NCBI GenBank assembly: GCA_032334055.1
Contig: JAUOZS010000001.1
Location: 2,206,501 to 2,270,500 of the forward strand
Reading direction: 5' to 3'
DNA from: Selenomonadales bacterium 4137-cl
Lineage (GTDB): Bacteria > Bacillota > Negativicutes > Sporomusales > UBA7701
DNA: 64,000 bases
Below are positions 18,022 to 26,664 of this stretch, one piece after another. The notes beneath the pieces are model-generated. The model was not told the origin of the DNA and ran no database searches. It was given only the letters and a program-made list of their open reading frames with translations. The translations under genes and the position numbers were made by a program. Within the stretch, counting starts at the first letter, position 1. Every line of letters starts with the position of its first letter.

Positions 18022-19284
18022 TCAACTGAAATTCAACACATTTCTCTTACGCGGCGGAATCACGGCATCGATAACATCGTCGACGGTGATGATGCCCACC
18101 AGCTTATTATCGCCGTCCGTAACCGGCACGGCCAGCAGGTCGTACTTGCGGATGATGCTGATGGCGTCTTCCGTCGGCGCCTCGTCGCCCACGGTAATGA
18201 TGCGGGTCCGCATGATATCGGCCAGCCTGGTTTCCGGCTTGGCGATGATCAACTCCCGGAGCGACAGCACACCCGCCAGGTGCTCCTCGGCATCGACCAC
18301 GTAAATGTAATAAATCGTTTCCGCCTCGGGGGCCAGCCGCCTTAGCTCGTTGATGGTCTCGTCGGCGGTCAGGCCTTCCGGCAGCGCGATATACTCGGTC
18401 GTCATCAGGCTGCCGGCCTCGCGTTCCTCATACTCGCGCAGCTCCTCCACCTCGGCGGCCTCCTCGCGCTCCATCAGCTCGAGAAGTTCCGCCGCCGTGT
18501 CGTCCGGCAACTCATTGAGGACGTCCGCCGCGTCGTCGGAAGCCATCATCTCCAGAATATCGGCAGCCCGATCCTTGCTCATGCCCTCAAGGATGGAGGC
18601 CTGCATCTCCGTCTCCATCTCGACCAGCGTCTCGGCGGCCCGCTCGTTGTCCAGCGTCTGGAAGATGGCCGACCGCTCCTGGGTGCCGAGATCGCCGACG
18701 ATCTGAGCGATATCGTACGGATGGAGGGCGGCCAGCTTGCCCTGGGACACCGACAGCTTGATCGCCGACAGGTCGGGGGTGATGAGATCGACGTTGCCCC
18801 ACGAAATGAGTTTCTCCGGCAGGCTGCGGCCCAGCATGCCCGCCACCCGCCGCAGGGCTCGCTCGGCCCCCAGCCGGCGCACCAGGCCGCGGAAACCGAT
18901 GTCGACAGCCACCAGGCGGAACCCGTCGTTCACCTGGGTGATTTTAAGGTCATTGACCCGCACCACCCTGGCCCCGTCGGTATCGACGATCTGGCGGTCC
19001 AGCAGATCGCGGCACAAATACAGCTCGTCGCCGGTCAGATCGCCGTGGCTGACGTCTTCACGCACGATGTTGAGAGACACGATCTGCTTATTAAGCATCG
19101 CCACATGGTCATCGCTTACGACCACCGTCTCCCGGCGGCGCTTCACCTCGACGCCGCACACCTTCGGAAAACCCGCTTCCGGCTTTATCAGCACGTCCCC
19201 GACCCGACCCACGCGATTGCCTACCTTGTCAATGACCAACTTGTCGATCAACTCGCTGACAAAAACCTCAGTAAACGGCTGCAT
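18022..19284 (-). CDS. PRC-barrel / MgtE N-domain / CBS-pair protein
   Basis: The 420-residue soluble protein has PRC-barrel-like modules at the N-terminus (LVIDKVGNRVGRVGDVLI, about 12-29, and a second near 80-140). A superhelical MgtE intracellular N domain follows (about 185-280, ALHPYDIAQIVGDL and AADILEMMASDDAADVLNEL). A CBS pair is at about 295-410. It lacks the MgtE membrane channel, so it is not itself a transporter. It may sense Mg2+ or nucleotides and regulate a partner. It lies upstream of the DUF502 and CorC-type genes, a possible Mg2+-related cluster. The start at 19284 is set by GGGGGAG. Confidence 0.83.
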   Translation of the reverse strand: MQPFTEVFVSELIDKLVIDKVGNRVGRVGDVLIKPEAGFPKVCGVEVKRRRETVVVSDDHVAMLNKQIVSLNIVREDVSHGDLTGDELYLCRDLLDRQIVDTDGARVVRVNDLKITQVNDGFRLVAVDIGFRGLVRRLGAERALRRVAGMLGRSLPEKLISWGNVDLITPDLSAIKLSVSQGKLAALHPYDIAQIVGDLGTQERSAIFQTLDNERAAETLVEMETEMQASILEGMSKDRAADILEMMASDDAADVLNELPDDTAAELLELMEREEAAEVEELREYEEREAGSLMTTEYIALPEGLTADETINELRRLAPEAETIYYIYVVDAEEHLAGVLSLRELIIAKPETRLADIMRTRIITVGDEAPTEDAISIIRKYDLLAVPVTDGDNKLVGIITVDDVIDAVIPPRKRNVLNFS

Positions 19285-19308
19285 TCCGGTTTTCTCCCCC
19301 TGCCCGTA

Positions 19309-19483
19309 CGGCCGTTGACAGCCCCCGTCTGCGTTGCCCACGCAAGGGGCGGAAGCAATTCTAGGCGCTAAAGCGCCAAGAACTTACGCACTTGATCCTG
19401 CGCGTGCTCGCACAGCAGATGACTTGAGTACGCCCCGCTCGCATGCTCGGTCTGACCAGCATCCGGGGACTTCCGGACGGCCG
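19309..19483. repeat. Dispersed palindromic repeat, diverged long copy (R2)
   Basis: Outer arms CGGCCGTTGACAGCCCCCG and CCGGGGACTTCCGGACGGCCG pair imperfectly. An inner GGCGCTAAAGCGCC hairpin is also present. It fills the gap between era and the MgtE_N/CBS gene. Confidence 0.6.
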
Positions 19484-19504
19484 CTCCAATTCTACTAACA
19501 CTCT

Positions 19505-20407
19505 CTACTCATACCCGAGGGATTTCAGAACCCCTTTTCGGTTGCGCCAGTCTTTTTTTACCTTGACCCACAGATCCAGATACGTCTTCGACCCCAGAAG
19601 ATTCTCCACGTCGATACGGGCCAGGCGGCCTGCTTCCTTCAGCACCGCGCCGCCGGCACCGATCACGATCCCCTTCTGCGAGTCCCGCTCCACATAGATC
19701 ACCGCCCGCACATACAGATCGCCGTTATCCCGCGTCGCCACCTCCTCGATATCCACCGCGATGCTGTGAGGCACCTCCTCGCGGGTAAGCTGCAACACCT
19801 TCTCGCGGATAAGCTCGGCGATCAGCAGGCGCTCGGGCTGGTCGGTAATCATATCGTCGGGGTAATACTTCGGCCCGGGGGCGAGGTATTTCTTGATTTC
19901 CCCCGTCAGGCCGTCGAGATTGGTACGGGCCAGCGCCGACACGGGCACGAGGGCCGTGAAGCTCCGCTTGGCCGCGTAGCGCTCGATGATCGGCAACACC
20001 TGTGCGCGGGGCAGCTTATCGATCTTGTTGATAACGAGGATCACCGGCGTCCGCACCTCCGCCAGGCGCTCGAGGATATACTCCTCCCCCGGCCCCGGCT
20101 CCTCGGTGGCGTCAACCACGAACAGCACCACATCCACCTCGCGGAGCGTGTTCTCGGCCGTACGCACCATGTACTCGCCCAGCTTATGGCGGGGCTTGTG
20201 GATGCCCGGCGTATCGATGAACAGCACCTGGGCGTCCGGCAGGTTGAGGATGCAGAGAATCTTATTGCGCGTCGTCTGCGGCTTGTCGGACATGATGGCG
20301 ATCTTCTGGCCGACAAGGGTGTTGACCAGCGTCGACTTGCCCACGTTCGGCCGGCCGACGACGGCGACGAACCCCGACCTGAAAGCATTGTCTTCCTTCA
20401 TAGGCAC
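19505..20407 (-). CDS. era: GTPase Era
   Basis: This GTP-binding protein is needed for maturation of the 30S subunit and binds the 3' end of 16S rRNA. The G motifs are present: GRPNVGKST (G1, about 18-26), DTPGIHKP (G3, about 65) and NKID (G4, about 126). A C-terminal KH domain has GIVIGAGGAVLKEAGRLAR. The GTG at 20407 lies seven bases after GGAGGA. It starts 4 bp after cdd ends. Confidence 0.97.
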   Translation of the reverse strand: MPMKEDNAFRSGFVAVVGRPNVGKSTLVNTLVGQKIAIMSDKPQTTRNKILCILNLPDAQVLFIDTPGIHKPRHKLGEYMVRTAENTLREVDVVLFVVDATEEPGPGEEYILERLAEVRTPVILVINKIDKLPRAQVLPIIERYAAKRSFTALVPVSALARTNLDGLTGEIKKYLAPGPKYYPDDMITDQPERLLIAELIREKVLQLTREEVPHSIAVDIEEVATRDNGDLYVRAVIYVERDSQKGIVIGAGGAVLKEAGRLARIDVENLLGSKTYLDLWVKVKKDWRNRKGVLKSLGYE

Positions 20408-20410
20408 GTA

Positions 20411-20806
20411 TCATTCCTCCGGCAAATCGGCTTTCTCGAAGGCGTGCGGCAACAGCTCCGCGAGCGTCACCGTCCGCTTTTCCCCCCTGGTATTGCACAT
20501 TATAACCTTGTTTATACCGAACTCGGCCATAACCTGGCGGCAGGCGCCGCAGGGCGAGGCTGGCAAGGCCGTATCGGCCGCCACCGCCAGCGCGGCGAGC
20601 CGCTTCTCCCCTTCGGAAATCGCCTTGAAAATCGCCACCCGCTCGGCGCACATCGTCAGGCCGTACGATGCGTTCTCCACATTGCTGCCGCTGTAAACGC
20701 GGCCGCTCTCCCCCAGCACCGCGGCGCCGACGGCGAAGCGCGAATACGGGGCATACGCCCTGTCGCGGGCGTCCAGGGCGGCGTTTATAAGCTTCTCGTC
20801 TTCCAT
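20411..20806 (-). CDS. cdd: Cytidine deaminase
   Basis: It deaminates cytidine and deoxycytidine to uridine forms in pyrimidine salvage. The zinc-binding signature is intact: CAERVA (catalytic Glu, about 52-57) and PCGACRQVMAEF (about 86-97). At 131 residues it is the homotetrameric type. It lies between dgkA and era as in Bacillus. Confidence 0.96.
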   Translation of the reverse strand: MEDEKLINAALDARDRAYAPYSRFAVGAAVLGESGRVYSGSNVENASYGLTMCAERVAIFKAISEGEKRLAALAVAADTALPASPCGACRQVMAEFGINKVIMCNTRGEKRTVTLAELLPHAFEKADLPEE

Positions 20807-20820
20807 AGAGTCCCCTCCCC

Positions 20821-21198
20821 TTACATAATGCGTGGCGCGAACAACACGTACGCCACCACCAGCGACATCAGGGCGACCACCAGCACGCCGCCGGCGGCGA
20901 CATCCTTAGCTACCTTCGCCAGCGGATGGTACCCGGGGGACACGATATCCACCAGCGCCTCGACCGCCGTGTTGAACATCTCCGCCACCAGCACGGCGGC
21001 GATCGTCAGCGTCAAAACTCCCATCTCCGCCCCCGTAAGGCCGAGGCGGAAGCCGGCAGCCAGCGCCAGCACCCCGGCCACGGCATGGATTCTCAGATTG
21101 CGCTGGGTGCGAAAACAGTAGGCCACGCCGCTCGCGGCGTAGCTGAAGGCTCGCAGCAGGCCTGCCAGGAAGTTACCCTCTGCCGATTTTTTCATCAT
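20821..21198 (-). CDS. dgkA: Diacylglycerol/undecaprenol kinase
   Basis: This small membrane kinase has three hydrophobic helices (about 40-57, 60-77 and 98-120). The family signature EMFNTAVEALVDIVSP (about 71-86) is present. Gram-positive members phosphorylate undecaprenol and recycle the cell-wall lipid carrier. Length 125 is typical. It lies 14 bp upstream of cdd. The 154 bp between it and ybeY hold no recognisable gene. Confidence 0.93.
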   Translation of the reverse strand: MMKKSAEGNFLAGLLRAFSYAASGVAYCFRTQRNLRIHAVAGVLALAAGFRLGLTGAEMGVLTLTIAAVLVAEMFNTAVEALVDIVSPGYHPLAKVAKDVAAGGVLVVALMSLVVAYVLFAPRIM

Positions 21199-21352
21199 GC
21201 CAGTTCCACCATTTCAGCCGCTCCGGCTCACGCCCCGTAAACTCCCCTACAGAACGAAGGCCGAGGTCCCAAAAGTCCTCGGCAATTCTCGGGCCCGACA
21301 CCGGGAATGCGCCTGAACTCTCACAGGATTGTTCCGCGGACGTCTCCGGCCA

Positions 21353-21826
21353 TCAATTTCCCTCACGGCCGATGCCCAAAGCAGCGAGGATCTGCTCCTC
21401 GCGCGAGCGCATCGCGGCCTTATCGTGCTCATCCTCGTGGTCGTAGCCCACCAGGTGCAGCATCCCGTGGACAGTAAGGTAAGCCATCTCCCGCTCCAGG
21501 CTGTGGCCGAATTCCGCCGCCTGGCGCTCGGCCGTCTCCAGGGAAATGACGATATCGCCCAGCAGGGCCTCCTCCGGGCCGCCCTGCACCGCCGGCTCCT
21601 CCCCCTCGTCGAGAGCGAAGGACAGCACGTCGGTAGCCGCGTCGATCCCCCGGTAGTCCCGGTTGAGCTCGCGGATATAAGCATCGTCGGCAAACACCAC
21701 GCCGACCTCGGCGTGGGGCGATATGCCCAGCTCCCTGGCCGCCTCAGTCAGGACGGACGTCACCGTCTCCTTCACCTTCGGGGCAGGCTTCCTCTTTTCC
21801 GGGACACTGCTTAGGATTATTTCCAT
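21353..21826 (-). CDS. ybeY: Endoribonuclease YbeY (rRNA maturation)
   Basis: This metal-dependent RNase takes part in 16S rRNA 3'-end maturation and ribosome quality control. The zinc site HGMLHLVGYDHEDEHD (about 119-134) has the three conserved histidines. At 157 residues it is full length. Its first 83 bp overlap the end of pgpH in another frame, a much larger overlap than usual but consistent with conserved N-terminal sequence MEIILSS. RBS is GGAGAGGAAGAAG. Confidence 0.94.
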   Translation of the reverse strand: MEIILSSVPEKRKPAPKVKETVTSVLTEAARELGISPHAEVGVVFADDAYIRELNRDYRGIDAATDVLSFALDEGEEPAVQGGPEEALLGDIVISLETAERQAAEFGHSLEREMAYLTVHGMLHLVGYDHEDEHDKAAMRSREEQILAALGIGREGN

Positions 21827-23927
21827 TCTTCGTCTTCTTCCTCTCCAGTTCCTTCAACGCCTCGGGGTATTCGATCCGCGAATGGAACACGCTCGACAGC
21901 ACGCGCACGAAAACATCGCCGATAGTGTTCAGATCCTTGAGAGTGAGATCGCACTCGTCCAGCTGCCCGTCGTGAAGGCGCTCGCGAATGACCTTGCGGA
22001 CGGTGGATTCGATGCGGTTCACGTTGGGGCGCGACAGCGAGCGCACCGCCGCCTCGCAGGCGTCGGCCAGCATCACCAGCGCCGCCTCCTTGCTTTGCGG
22101 GCGCGGCCCCTCGTAGCGGAAATCGGCTTCGATAATGCATTCGCCGTGTTCGTTTTCGGTCGCCCGCCGGTAAAAATAAGATACGAGCGTCGTGCCATGG
22201 TGCTGCTGTACGATATCGACGATCGGCTGCGGCAGCTTGTAATCGCGGCAGAGGTCCAGCCCGTCCTTGATATGCGAGGTCACGATCAGCGTGCTCAGAG
22301 ACGGGGCGATCTTATCGTGGGGATTCTCGCTGTCCGCCTGGTTTTCGATGAAGAAATAGGGCCTTTTAATCTTGCCGATATCGTGATAATACGCTCCCAC
22401 CCTGACCGTCACCGGATCGGCGCCGATATTGCCGGCGGCCGTCTCGGCGAGATTGCCCACCAGCAGGCTGTGGTGATAGGTGCCGGGAGCGTCGAGCAAC
22501 AGGCGCTGCAGCAGCGGATGGCTTGGGTTGGCCAGCTCCATAAGCTTGACCGGGGTGGTGATGTTGAAGGTGCTCTCAAGATAAGGCAAAAACCCGATGG
22601 TGATAACCGCCGAAGCGATGCCGCTCACCGCGCCGTAGACTCCCTGCAGCATAATCTGCGCGCCGTTTACCTGTTCGAGAAAACCGGTGGAGCCTACGGT
22701 GACGAAATTCATCGCCGCGATCCACAGGCCGGTTCGCGTCAGGCTGTAGCCGTGACTGGACTTTGAAACGCTGTAAACGCCCGTCAGGCTGCCGATAAGA
22801 GCCACCGCCACCGCCCTGAGATCGTTCTCGACAATCACCCCGAACATCACCGCCAGGGCAATGCTGATGAAAACCCCCAGGCGGGTGTCGATAAGAATGG
22901 CGGTAAGCAGCGCCCCGGCCGCGATCGGGGCCACAAAGTTGGAATAGTAATGGGCCGCCTTGCCGAACAGCAGCGTAAGCAGGATGATCAGCCCCAGCAG
23001 CACCATGTGGAGATCTTTGGCGTAAACCTCCGGGGAAAACTTGTACAAATAACCGATAATCAAACCCATGACCACCAGCACGAAAATCGCCAGGCCGAAA
23101 ATGCGGACCTCGCTGATACTGCCGCGATGAAGGCCGAGTTCCTCCATGGCGTAGATCTGCTCGGCGGTCACGATATCGCCCCGCCGCACCAGCACCTGAC
23201 CCTTCTTCACCGTTTCCCGCACAGGCTCGGTGCTAGCCAGGGCGGCCTGCTTGCGCTTATCCGTCTCGCGCACGTTCAGGACAAAATTCGGCTTGACCAG
23301 CGTCTGGGCCAGGCCGATGACCACCGCCTCGGCATCCTTGCCCAGGCCAAGCTCTTCGACATCCAGGGCGATATTTTTGCGGGCGGCGTCGAGGCCATCG
23401 TCACGGATGCCGCGCTGCAGATATTTGCGCAGGACGCTCTTGGTCTGCTCCTCAGCCTTGGCCAGTTCCGCCTCGTTCAGACTTGCCAGCCCTTCCACGG
23501 CCGGCGCCGGCAGCGACAAGGGCAAAGTAGCTTTAAGCTTTACGGCCTTCTGGTCAGGGTCGGTCAGCGTCTTGTCGACGGCAACGGCCCGTGCGGCGCG
23601 GAAAACGGCGCCGGTGCTATCCTCGGCCTTGGCCGCCACCGTAACGTCGAAATCGTAGACACTGGCCACGCTGGCCAGCACCTCCGCCTCCAGCTTCTTG
23701 GTCTTGATCTGATCGACATACGAAACGGTCCGGGGAGCGATGACGTCGCGATCGCTCACCTGGCCGACCTGGAAGGAAATCTTGTCCGCGATGAAGTCGG
23801 CGGACAGGATTATCATATACAGAGAAAAAAACGCCATAAACAACACGATACGGCGCGAAAGCGGTCTGGCATGCATGCTGTTAGGCTGGGAGAACAATTC
23901 CCTGAGCTTATTCTGAAGGGATGACAT
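21744..23927 (-). CDS. pgpH: 7TM-HD family phosphodiesterase (PgpH-like)
   Basis: The N-terminal membrane segment (about 28-46) is followed by an extracytoplasmic 7TMR-HDED domain (about 50-285). Next comes a run of about seven membrane helices (290-475) and a cytoplasmic HD domain with HHSLLVGNLAE (about 490) and YYHDIGKIKRP (about 520). PgpH homologues in Firmicutes hydrolyse cyclic di-AMP, so a c-di-AMP phosphodiesterase role is likely. The C-terminal 28 residues are charged, Gly/Glu/Pro-rich and overlap ybeY. Gene order phoH-pgpH-ybeY is conserved. Confidence 0.94.
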   Translation of the reverse strand: MSSLQNKLRELFSQPNSMHARPLSRRIVLFMAFFSLYMIILSADFIADKISFQVGQVSDRDVIAPRTVSYVDQIKTKKLEAEVLASVASVYDFDVTVAAKAEDSTGAVFRAARAVAVDKTLTDPDQKAVKLKATLPLSLPAPAVEGLASLNEAELAKAEEQTKSVLRKYLQRGIRDDGLDAARKNIALDVEELGLGKDAEAVVIGLAQTLVKPNFVLNVRETDKRKQAALASTEPVRETVKKGQVLVRRGDIVTAEQIYAMEELGLHRGSISEVRIFGLAIFVLVVMGLIIGYLYKFSPEVYAKDLHMVLLGLIILLTLLFGKAAHYYSNFVAPIAAGALLTAILIDTRLGVFISIALAVMFGVIVENDLRAVAVALIGSLTGVYSVSKSSHGYSLTRTGLWIAAMNFVTVGSTGFLEQVNGAQIMLQGVYGAVSGIASAVITIGFLPYLESTFNITTPVKLMELANPSHPLLQRLLLDAPGTYHHSLLVGNLAETAAGNIGADPVTVRVGAYYHDIGKIKRPYFFIENQADSENPHDKIAPSLSTLIVTSHIKDGLDLCRDYKLPQPIVDIVQQHHGTTLVSYFYRRATENEHGECIIEADFRYEGPRPQSKEAALVMLADACEAAVRSLSRPNVNRIESTVRKVIRERLHDGQLDECDLTLKDLNTIGDVFVRVLSSVFHSRIEYPEALKELERKKTKNGNNPKQCPGKEEACPEGEGDGDVRPD

Positions 23928-23959
23928 CTTTTTTCATCTCCACTCGCCAGGGACGAACC

Positions 23960-24934
23960 CTAGCCCGGATTTGAAGCCTCGTAGCGCTCGTAGGCCTTGA
24001 TGATACGGCCCACGATCTCGTGCCGCACCACATCGCTCTCGTTAAGGAAGATGGCCTCTATGCCGCGGACGCCGGCCAGCACCGCCTGGGCGTGCTTCAG
24101 GCCGGACGAATTTCCCGTGGGAAGATCGACCTGGGTGATATCGCCGGTGACGACCATCTTCGAGCCGAACCCCAGCCTGGTGAGAAACATCTTCATCTGC
24201 TCGGGAGTAGTGTTCTGCGCCTCGTCGAGGATAATGAAGGAGTCGTCGAGGGTGCGGCCCCGCATATAAGCGAGCGGCGCCACCTCGATGATGTTCTTGG
24301 CCATGTATTTCTGGAAGGTATCGACGCCAAGGATGTCGTACATGGCGTCGTATAACGGACGCAAATAAGGGTCGACCTTCTCCTGGAGGTCTCCTGGCAA
24401 AAAGCCGAGCTTTTCCCCGGCCTCGACCGCCGGTCGGGTGAGGATGATCCGCTCGACCTCCTTGTTCTTCAAGGAAAAAACTGCCATAGCGACGGCAAGA
24501 TAAGTCTTCCCGGTTCCCGCCGGTCCTATTCCGATCGTGATAAAGCTGTTGCGGATCGCCTCCAGATACAGGCGCTGCCCGAGCGTCTTGGGCTTGATGT
24601 GACGGCCGCGGGCGGTTACCAGCACCGTGTCGGCGAACATCTGGTGCAGGTTCTCCTCCCGCCCCTCCTTGACCATGCGGACACTGTAGCGGACATCGTG
24701 GGCATTTATCTGGTTACCCTGGCGATACAGGAACGACAACTCGTTGAAAAGCTTGGTCAGCAGCTCCACTTCAGTCCGGCTGCCGGTGATGGCGACCTCG
24801 TCGCCGCGGGCTACGATACGGCTGGAAAAATTCTCGCCGATAATGCGCAGGTGTTCGTCGCCGTGGCCGAGGATGGCCACCGCCGCCTGGGCGTCGGACA
24901 ACTTGATCCGCCGCTCTTCTTGGTCGTTAGGCAA
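23960..24934 (-). CDS. PhoH-like P-loop ATPase
   Basis: PhoH family protein, often named PhoH or YbeZ. Walker A is GPAGTGKTYLAVAMA (about 138-152) and Walker B is FIILDEAQNTTPEQMK (about 225-240), preceded by an N-terminal KH-like domain (about 10-110). The family is linked to RNA metabolism together with YbeY. The start is a TTG at 24934 behind AGGAGG. It lies between yqfD and pgpH as in B. subtilis. Confidence 0.94.
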   Translation of the reverse strand: MPNDQEERRIKLSDAQAAVAILGHGDEHLRIIGENFSSRIVARGDEVAITGSRTEVELLTKLFNELSFLYRQGNQINAHDVRYSVRMVKEGREENLHQMFADTVLVTARGRHIKPKTLGQRLYLEAIRNSFITIGIGPAGTGKTYLAVAMAVFSLKNKEVERIILTRPAVEAGEKLGFLPGDLQEKVDPYLRPLYDAMYDILGVDTFQKYMAKNIIEVAPLAYMRGRTLDDSFIILDEAQNTTPEQMKMFLTRLGFGSKMVVTGDITQVDLPTGNSSGLKHAQAVLAGVRGIEAIFLNESDVVRHEIVGRIIKAYERYEASNPG

Positions 24935-24948
24935 AGAAAGCGTGCCTC

Positions 24949-26166
24949 CTAATGCATGTTGATGTTTATAGTCTGCCCGATATCCTCGACAGTTTCCACC
25001 GTCACCTTGACGCGGACAAGCCGGGGCTCGGCCGTCTGCAGCGTTGCGACATCACGCGCCAGCACCTGAGCCCCTTCGGGAATACGGTCCTGAACCGCGG
25101 CCAGCGCCTTGCCCCTGGCAATGTCGCGTGCCTCTCCGACCGTTATCTCGTAACTTTCGGCAACCAATTCGTGGAAGATATCTATGATAGATTCGACGGC
25201 AAAATTGCTATTCCTGCCCCCGGACAGCTTTTTGTGGACCACCTCGGCCTCGAAGCGGGGAAAGGGCTGCTCATCCGCCTTCTTAAGCACCAGCTCCCGC
25301 CCGCCGGCCCGGAGCGAAACCGCGACCGCCTTACGGCCGGTACGGCGGAGGACCTCCTGGGTAAGGCTCGCCTCGCCATAGCCCTCATACCAGACCCTGG
25401 CCTTCACGATCCCGGCGGCGCGGATAAAAGCGGCCGGAACCTTGCCGGCCTGCGCCTGCTCATTGGCCGCCGGCGGTTCCTCGACGATACCCTTTATCAA
25501 CAGATCGCCGCGTTTGACGGTATCGCCCTTCTTCACCGCCGGCTGGCCGGCGATCGCGATAACCTCGGTTATCACGCCGTCCTTGGCTGCGATGACATCG
25601 GCCGGCGACTTATCCTCCGCCTTGGGCAGCGTCTTCTCGACCACCTCGATCAGCGCCCTCGTCCCGGTAAGGTTGACTCCCACCCAGGCCAGTTCCGGCA
25701 GCGCCAGCAGCATCTCCTTTTCCACTCCCTTAAGATCGACGGCGTCCTTGGCAACCCCCGGCCGAAGCCCGCGCTCCGCCGCGGCAGCCAGGATCAGTTC
25801 GCCGGCCACCTCCTTGTGGCCGCTGACATCGACAAACCAAACCCTCGCCGTCAGCAGGTTGAGGAGAATGAAAAACAGCACCGCCCCGACAACCAGCATT
25901 TTGCGGCGTCTGATACGCTTGACGGTGAAAGGAAAGCCGGCATGCCCGACCGCCTCCACCCGGTTGCGGCTCAGGCGGGCGAGCGGCCTGATGCGGAAAA
26001 AATCGGGCAGGCGGAGGCTCGCGTACATATTGTCGTTATGTTTTGTGATCCCCCATAAAAAAATGCCCCGTGCCAGGCATAGATTGATAAACCTTTCCGG
26101 AACGGCGCCGCTGATTTTCACCCTCACGGTGCCGTGCAGGTAGTTGGTCAGCCGCAGTGTCAGCAT
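24949..26166 (-). CDS. yqfD: Sporulation protein YqfD
   Basis: This 405-residue protein has one membrane segment (about 88-108) after a cytoplasmic part. The long extracytoplasmic part carries ELAWVGVNLTGTRALIEV and the duplicated VKKGDTVKRGDLLIKGI barrel-like motif. The family is found in spore-formers next to yqfC. The partner relationship is conserved but the molecular role is not established here. The ATG follows GAGGTGG. Confidence 0.92.
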   Translation of the reverse strand: MLTLRLTNYLHGTVRVKISGAVPERFINLCLARGIFLWGITKHNDNMYASLRLPDFFRIRPLARLSRNRVEAVGHAGFPFTVKRIRRRKMLVVGAVLFFILLNLLTARVWFVDVSGHKEVAGELILAAAAERGLRPGVAKDAVDLKGVEKEMLLALPELAWVGVNLTGTRALIEVVEKTLPKAEDKSPADVIAAKDGVITEVIAIAGQPAVKKGDTVKRGDLLIKGIVEEPPAANEQAQAGKVPAAFIRAAGIVKARVWYEGYGEASLTQEVLRRTGRKAVAVSLRAGGRELVLKKADEQPFPRFEAEVVHKKLSGGRNSNFAVESIIDIFHELVAESYEITVGEARDIARGKALAAVQDRIPEGAQVLARDVATLQTAEPRLVRVKVTVETVEDIGQTININMH

Positions 26167-26177
26167 CTCGGACCACC

Positions 26178-26456
26178 TCAGACCTCATACTTGATTTCCA
26201 TGACGGTACCCTCCACGAGAAGCTGCTCGGCCTGGAAATTGCCGATGGTGAGCTCGGCGCCGGCCACATACAACTCGCCCTGGCTGAGCTTGATGCGAAC
26301 GAGCGAACCGGTGTACTCGATAATTCCCTTGTGATTCTCGACCAGCAACTGCTTATTGCCCAACATGGTGATCCGCGGCAGGTCGAGCACGATATCGGCC
26401 GGTATCTCCAGTAGTCCGGCCAGCGTCTGCAGATTGCCCTTGCGGCGACGTTGCAT
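26178..26456 (-). CDS. yqfC: Sporulation protein YqfC
   Basis: This small 92-residue protein of the YabP/YqfC family has the LPRITMLGNKQLLVENHKGI and RIKLSQGELYVAGAELTI segments. It is found in endospore-formers and expected under mother-cell control, although I see no clear sigma-E promoter. The ATG at 26456 follows GGGGGTGA; the earlier ATG is inside that ribosome-binding site. It lies 11 bp upstream of yqfD. Confidence 0.9.
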   Translation of the reverse strand: MQRRRKGNLQTLAGLLEIPADIVLDLPRITMLGNKQLLVENHKGIIEYTGSLVRIKLSQGELYVAGAELTIGNFQAEQLLVEGTVMEIKYEV

Positions 26457-26511
26457 CAATCTCACCCCCATACCACAAATTTATTGCACTGATCTGGTGT
26501 TTAGTACAATT

Positions 26512-26635
26512 GAGGCCGTTGATAAGCCCCCATCTGCGGCGTTGTTCCGACGGGCGCTTGCTTACGTACGTTTCGAGTACGCGCGCTGCACGCCCGTCGG
26601 AGCCGCCTTGCATCTGGGGGCTTCTGAACGGCCTC
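26512..26635. repeat. Dispersed palindromic repeat, full copy (R3)
   Basis: Outer arms GAGGCCGTTGATAAGCCCCC and GGGGGCTTCTGAACGGCCTC flank an inner perfect stem TCCGACGGGCG / CGCCCGTCGGA. The loop contains ACGTACG and AGTACGC. It lies between the HerA-like gene and yqfC and is the best-preserved copy in the window. Confidence 0.88.
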
Positions 26636-26664
26636 GTCTATTCATTGTTTTGGGGGAACATCTT

